A stretch of 64,000 bases of DNA from Nitrosopumilus sp. b3 (GTDB lineage: Archaea; Thermoproteota; Nitrososphaeria; Nitrososphaerales; Nitrosopumilaceae): NCBI RefSeq assembly GCF_014078525.1, contig NZ_MU078694.1, forward strand, positions 1-64,000, written 5' to 3'. The position numbers and the translations under genes are program-made. Positions within the stretch are counted from its first letter, which is position 1. Every line of letters starts with the position of its first letter. Positions 60,541-64,000 of this stretch are shown one piece after another. The notes under the pieces were generated by a model, which worked only from the letters and a program-made list of their open reading frames with translations, had not been told where the DNA came from and searched no databases.

Positions 60541-61185
60541 ATGATGAATAAATTAATTTTGATTTCAATTTTAATTGGACTTTCAATTATTGGAGCTGCT
60601 TCAATTGTAGTTTTTTCTGAAGATTCTTTAGAATCACAAATTCAAAAAACTGTTTATGAAAACGATTTCACTTTTTATGATGTAGAAAAAATTAAAAAAT
60701 CTCTTGAAGGAAAAAACATTTTCATGTCTACTCCTGTTGCTATAACTGATCATACTGTTTCTCAATATTGTACATATTTTGATTCTAAAAACGAGCAAAA
60801 AACTGTAGAGTATTGCACAACAACGGCTCTCTTGAATTCTGATGATCAAACCATTGGTAATCTAAACATGGGTGGTACTACTGATGGTCCTGTAATGGCA
60901 CTTGCAATTATTGATGCATCCCCCTTTTTAAATTCGAGGTATGATGAGGTAAATTCTGTTTTTGAAATTATGGTTGAAACATTAGTTTGTGATTGCTGGG
61001 AGCAACGCCAACCCGGTGGTTTTGATACCGTCAAATCTTGGATTGATGCAGCTTCGGAGAAATATGAGAAATCCTCGCAAACAACAATGAAGTCTGAAAT
61101 TACTGGATTGGATAACAAGCGACTGATTCTAGAGATTACATCTAGTGGTGAATCCTACCTTTGGACGTTGCTGGTGTTAAAGTAG
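60541..61185 (+). CDS. Secreted or anchored protein of unknown function
   Basis: 214 residues. Signal/anchor (LILISILIGLSIIGAASIVVF), then an extracytoplasmic part of alternating helices and strands with Cys residues (SQYCTYFD, VEYCTTTA, LVCDCWEQ). Possibly two disulfides. Function unknown. Tandem start codons (ATGATG, 60541/60544). It lies 39 bases after the DUF192 gene on the same strand, and these may be one operon. Confidence 0.65.
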   Translation: MMNKLILISILIGLSIIGAASIVVFSEDSLESQIQKTVYENDFTFYDVEKIKKSLEGKNIFMSTPVAITDHTVSQYCTYFDSKNEQKTVEYCTTTALLNSDDQTIGNLNMGGTTDGPVMALAIIDASPFLNSRYDEVNSVFEIMVETLVCDCWEQRQPGGFDTVKSWIDAASEKYEKSSQTTMKSEITGLDNKRLILEITSSGESYLWTLLVLK

Positions 61186-61213
61186 CTTAATTATATATTG
61201 CAAAATTCTTTGA

Positions 61214-61999
61214 TTGGCGATTACCGTGATTGAACAATTTTGGTTTATTCTTTTAGGCTTTGCAGCAGGCGTTTTGGGCTCGATGATTGGGCTAGGTGGG
61301 GGAATTGTTGTGGTTCCAGTCTTAACTTTTCTTGGTTTTCCACCTACTGCCGCTGCAAGTAACAGTCTTTTTGCAGCATTAAGTAATGCTGTCGCATCAA
61401 CAATATCTTATTCAAAGCAAAAAAGAATTGAAATATCCCTTGGATTGAAATTAGGATTACTTTCAATTCCTGGGACTGTTTTGGGTGCTGTAATTTCAAC
61501 TGATGTTGCACCTGAGATTTTTAAAATTTTATTTGGATTTGTTCTCATTGCTTCAGCATCTTACATTTTTTTGAGAAAAAAAATCGAAAGCAAAGAAAAA
61601 ACATTATCAAAACAAATTATGATATTTGCAATTGGTGCAAGCTTTTTTGCGGGAATCATCTCTGCATTTTTTGGAATTGGTGGTGGAATAATCTTTGTAC
61701 CATTAATGGTTGTTGGGATGGGAATGGCCATGAAAAGAGCTGCTCCTACATCTCAATTGATATTACTTTTCTCTTCTTTATCTGGAGTTATTGTTCATAC
61801 TCTTTTGGGTCATCCTGATTTTACCCAAGCAGGATTTTTGGCAATTGGATCTTTTGTAGGTGGGTTAGTTGGTGCACGCTTATCCATTGACATCAAAGAA
61901 AGATATTTGCAAATAATTGTCTCTGTTGTAATTTTGATAGCTGCAGGAAAACTATTTTTAGATTCTGCAACTGGAAATTCTGGCTTTTTTGGATTTTAG
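61214..61999 (+). CDS. TauE/SafE-family permease
   Basis: 261 residues from TTG 61214 (alternative GTG 61226). About eight membrane helices in two halves, each starting with a glycine-rich motif: AAGVLGSMIGLGGGIVVVPV and ISAFFGIGGGIIFVPLMVVG. The family exports or imports sulfonates, sulfite and other small anions. The ligand is not known in archaea. Upstream 28 bases separate it from the previous gene. Confidence 0.9.
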   Translation: MAITVIEQFWFILLGFAAGVLGSMIGLGGGIVVVPVLTFLGFPPTAAASNSLFAALSNAVASTISYSKQKRIEISLGLKLGLLSIPGTVLGAVISTDVAPEIFKILFGFVLIASASYIFLRKKIESKEKTLSKQIMIFAIGASFFAGIISAFFGIGGGIIFVPLMVVGMGMAMKRAAPTSQLILLFSSLSGVIVHTLLGHPDFTQAGFLAIGSFVGGLVGARLSIDIKERYLQIIVSVVILIAAGKLFLDSATGNSGFFGF

Positions 62000-62051
62000 C
62001 CTTGAATTTTTTTATTGTGTTTTTATAGTTATTTTGTAATACATGATGTCT

Positions 62052-62098
62052 TTCAGGTCATTTGATCTGAGGGCTGGGGAGACTAGTCGGCTTCCCGG
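62052..62098. ncRNA. Candidate structured RNA or terminator: two adjacent hairpins
   Basis: Hairpin 1 spans 62053-62070, with CAGGTC (62054-62059), loop ATTT, and GATCTG (62064-62069); a closing T-A pair (62053-62070) and a possible T-G wobble (62052-62071) extend it. Hairpin 2 has CTGGGGA (62074-62080), an 11-base loop, and TTCCCGG (62092-62098) with two G-T wobbles. A T-rich run follows. It lies between the convergent permease and hotdog genes. It could be a small RNA or a transcript end. The same two-hairpin layout appears at 12230-12262. Confidence 0.35.
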
Positions 62099-62102
62099 TA
62101 TT

Positions 62103-62555
62103 TTATTTTGGCGGTTCTTTCTTTATTCTGTAAATGTTTCTTTTTGAAAGAACAATTATCTCTCCATCTTGGTTTGTTCCTTCATAATCAATTCCAATCT
62201 TTCCAAATTCCTCATCGATGTCATCCTTTTGTGATACTGTAAATTTCAATTTCAAAACTTGATCAGTAAACAGTGTTTTTAAAAATCTGGTATTTCTATT
62301 ACTCCATTCTGGATCCCCGTCTGTACCAACAAAAACAATGTGGTTTCCATAAATTTGACTTAGCCTTGTAAATTCTCCTTCCATTCTAGATAAAATAGCT
62401 CTTCCTGAGACAATTTTTTGTTCTCCTTTTTTCCTTTCATCAAGAAATGCATTCTTGACTCTGGAAAAATTAAGATATTCTTCTAACTCTTTATCTGAAA
62501 TACTGCATGTGGAATAAAATGAATCACCTATTCTGAATTCTGAAAATTTTTTCAT
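62103..62555 (-). CDS. MaoC-like hotdog-fold protein
   Basis: 150 residues. The N-terminus FRIGDSFYSTCSISDKELEE and the middle QKIVSGRAILSRMEGEF match the MaoC/hotdog hydratase pattern. LKLKFTVSQKDDID is the typical strand. The catalytic Asp/His pair of true MaoC hydratases is not evident, so it may act as a thioesterase-like or non-catalytic partner. Starts 2 bases after the double-SDR gene, so the two form an operon. Confidence 0.65.
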   Translation of the reverse strand: MKKFSEFRIGDSFYSTCSISDKELEEYLNFSRVKNAFLDERKKGEQKIVSGRAILSRMEGEFTRLSQIYGNHIVFVGTDGDPEWSNRNTRFLKTLFTDQVLKLKFTVSQKDDIDEEFGKIGIDYEGTNQDGEIIVLSKRNIYRIKKEPPK

Positions 62556-62557
62556 TC

Positions 62558-64000
62558 TTATCTTGATTCATCAACACAGAAAACTATCTCTGATGATGAC
62601 TCTGCATTGCCTGATACTAGAAAATTAAATGCATCTACAATTCTTTGATTATTTGGCTCTGAACCTGTTACTGAACCTGGGAAAATTGTAAACATCCTGA
62701 TTTTAGATTTTAGAACGTCACTTAATTCTTGATTGACTGTAGTTGTAAATGGTCTTAGAGCTCCTCTGAATACTTCTACTTGTCCTCTCTGTATACCTGT
62801 GACTTTTCTGCCCACTGGTAAATCTGGACCTACAATCATAATTGCACCTTTTGCATCTTTGTAAAGACGTGGATCATTGGTTCCGCCTGGAACAAATTGT
62901 TCAAGTGTTCTTTGTGCAACTGTTGCAGGCGTTGTGATGAATTTTGCAATTAATGCCTCCCACTCTGCTCTTGATGATTCTGTTAATTTTGATATCTCTG
63001 GGAGTTTTCCAGTAATGTGGATTACTCCTAGAATCTCTCCGATGTTGGTTTTTGCAGTGTTTAACCATTTTGCAACTTCATCTGGATTTTTAATATCTAC
63101 AACATGAGAGTGAAATTTTCCACTGATGTATTCTTGAAGTTCTGTGGAAGTTGATTGGGATATGAAACATGCAACTTTGCCGCCATTTTTCTCAACGTGC
63201 TGTGCTAAAAATTCCACTCGTTCTGCATCTGCTTTATCTGTTGCATCAATTGTAAAAACAACGGCCTTTCCTGTAAAATCTGGTTGGTGGCAACCAGGTG
63301 TGGTAGTTCCAATATGTGGTTTAACTGGATAAAATACTCTGTCTCCAGGAATTACTTTGCCGTTGATAATTTTTGCAATTTCATCATCGCAAAGATTGAG
63401 GACTGATTCTGCAACTTGTCCTTGTGATAGAAATTCTCTATTTGCAATCATATGTGATGTGTTGTTTTGAACTTTTTCTGCTATGGTTTGAATTTTGTTT
63501 AAAAGATTTGTAAATGTCTCAGTTAATTTTGCAACATCTTTGCCGTTTGCAAGTTTTTCTGCAGCTTTTACAATTCCGTCTTTGATTACATTCTCATCTT
63601 CTCCTAATAATGGGAGTAATTCTCTGTTGGCTTTGTCAACTTCAGTTGGTATTAGATCTTCAAATCCACTGACTCTCATAAATTCAGCAGCTGCCTTTGG
63701 ATACACTGTTTTGTAAATTCTGTCTGAATGTACTGGTCCAGGGTTTGTTGCAATTGACATAATACCTTTATCAGTTAATTCCCATGACATTAATTCTGCT
63801 AATCTATTCTTTGCACCTTGAGAAGCTGTATATGGACTTCTAAATCTATAAGGTCTTTGCTCTAATGGTCTTTCTTCTGTAAAGAATGTTGAGATTGTGA
63901 TTATTTTTCCTCCCTCTTTCATTACTTTTAATGCCTGAACAGAGCCCCAGAATGTACCTGTCAGATGAATTCCGATAGTACTTTTGAATTCCTCAAGTGG
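62558..64000 (-). CDS. Double short-chain dehydrogenase (SDR) protein, N-terminus beyond window
   Basis: At least 480 residues are encoded here and the frame runs to the right edge, so the gene is cut. The first SDR part has the catalytic Ser/Tyr-Lys region as FRSPYTASQGAKNRL and NPGPVHSDRIY. A helical linker (about 120 residues) leads to a second Rossmann domain with KAVVFTIDATDKADAERVEF and ends SEIVFCVDESR. The second domain lacks a clear YxxxK. Bacterial malonyl-CoA reductases also carry tandem SDR domains, but the link is only structural. Likely substrate an acyl or aldehyde compound, with the hotdog partner. Confidence 0.8.
   Translation of the reverse strand, partial: PLEEFKSTIGIHLTGTFWGSVQALKVMKEGGKIITISTFFTEERPLEQRPYRFRSPYTASQGAKNRLAELMSWELTDKGIMSIATNPGPVHSDRIYKTVYPKAAAEFMRVSGFEDLIPTEVDKANRELLPLLGEDENVIKDGIVKAAEKLANGKDVAKLTETFTNLLNKIQTIAEKVQNNTSHMIANREFLSQGQVAESVLNLCDDEIAKIINGKVIPGDRVFYPVKPHIGTTTPGCHQPDFTGKAVVFTIDATDKADAERVEFLAQHVEKNGGKVACFISQSTSTELQEYISGKFHSHVVDIKNPDEVAKWLNTAKTNIGEILGVIHITGKLPEISKLTESSRAEWEALIAKFITTPATVAQRTLEQFVPGGTNDPRLYKDAKGAIMIVGPDLPVGRKVTGIQRGQVEVFRGALRPFTTTVNQELSDVLKSKIRMFTIFPGSVTGSEPNNQRIVDAFNFLVSGNAESSSEIVFCVDESR

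Noticed and set aside
62066-62100. tRNA or C/D box RNA
   Set aside because: No cloverleaf can be drawn and the ATGATGT and CTGA stretches are not backed by a full C/D box set; described only as a hairpin element.

Overview
The window is a chromosomal stretch of an AT-rich ammonia-oxidising archaeon (Nitrososphaerota, family Nitrosopumilaceae). The evidence is the gene set: archaellins, a secreted cupredoxin, a PEFG-CTERM surface protein, CdvC, an archaeal aspartyl-tRNA synthetase with a KH-protein partner, family 4 uracil-DNA glycosylase, TrmB-type regulators and several histidine kinases. The archaellins point to a motile member, for example Nitrosarchaeum or a motile Nitrosopumilus. That assignment is inference. 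I saw no rRNA, tRNA, insertion sequence, prophage or CRISPR array.

Layout. 0-9.6 kb is a motility and surface island: three tandem archaellins (the first represented only by its start codon), a cupredoxin between two of them, a TrmB regulator, a TPR protein, a large anchored surface protein, an unknown secreted protein and a secreted matrixin-type protease. 9.6-14.6 kb is a signalling cluster of two soluble histidine kinases, two receiver proteins and several very small proteins. 14.9-21.9 kb is the most unusual region. It encodes a 1399-residue membrane protein with an extracellular repeat part and a cytoplasmic coiled coil of about 825 residues, translationally coupled to two small secreted proteins. 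Facing it is a second set of two related small secreted proteins around an ER/SipW-type signal peptidase. I interpret the locus as a candidate TasA/AbpA-like fibre system. 22.5-30 kb holds another kinase, citrate synthase flanked by two related small proteins, a DHH phosphoesterase, a PEFG-CTERM protein, RidA, a receiver and a second TrmB regulator.

30.1-32.4 kb is a three-gene operon: a CdvB/ESCRT-III-like protein, a charged helical protein of unknown function, and the CdvC (Vps4-type) ATPase. 32.5-36.9 kb holds carA and carB. carA has no ATG/GTG/TTG start at its conserved N-terminus. carB carries a 21-base in-frame insert with a stop codon inside its first conserved motif. 37-41.5 kb has a metallophosphoesterase, a SWIM zinc-finger protein, an isolated A-type ATPase subunit F, a zinc alcohol dehydrogenase, and an LsrF-type aldolase with a C-terminal tail made of a 42-bp tandem repeat. 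41.6-46.5 kb is the branched-chain amino acid operon ilvB-ilvN-leuA-leuB. 46.5-54.4 kb is translation, DNA repair and transport. 54.5-59 kb combines a transmembrane histidine kinase, HPt protein, CheY-like receiver and a PIN-ATPase-KH protein. 59-64 kb has a DtxR-type regulator, small membrane or secreted proteins, a TauE/SafE permease, and a hotdog protein paired with a double-SDR protein cut by the right edge.

Across the first 23 kb many surface and signalling genes carry a short palindrome (GTT plus a few bases, 3-9 base spacer, AAC) centred 40-48 bases upstream of the start codon, just upstream of a TATA-like element. I did not find it upstream of the metabolic genes I checked. It may be a shared promoter element. 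Two double-hairpin, GC-rich islands (12.23 kb and 62.05 kb) are candidate structured RNAs.
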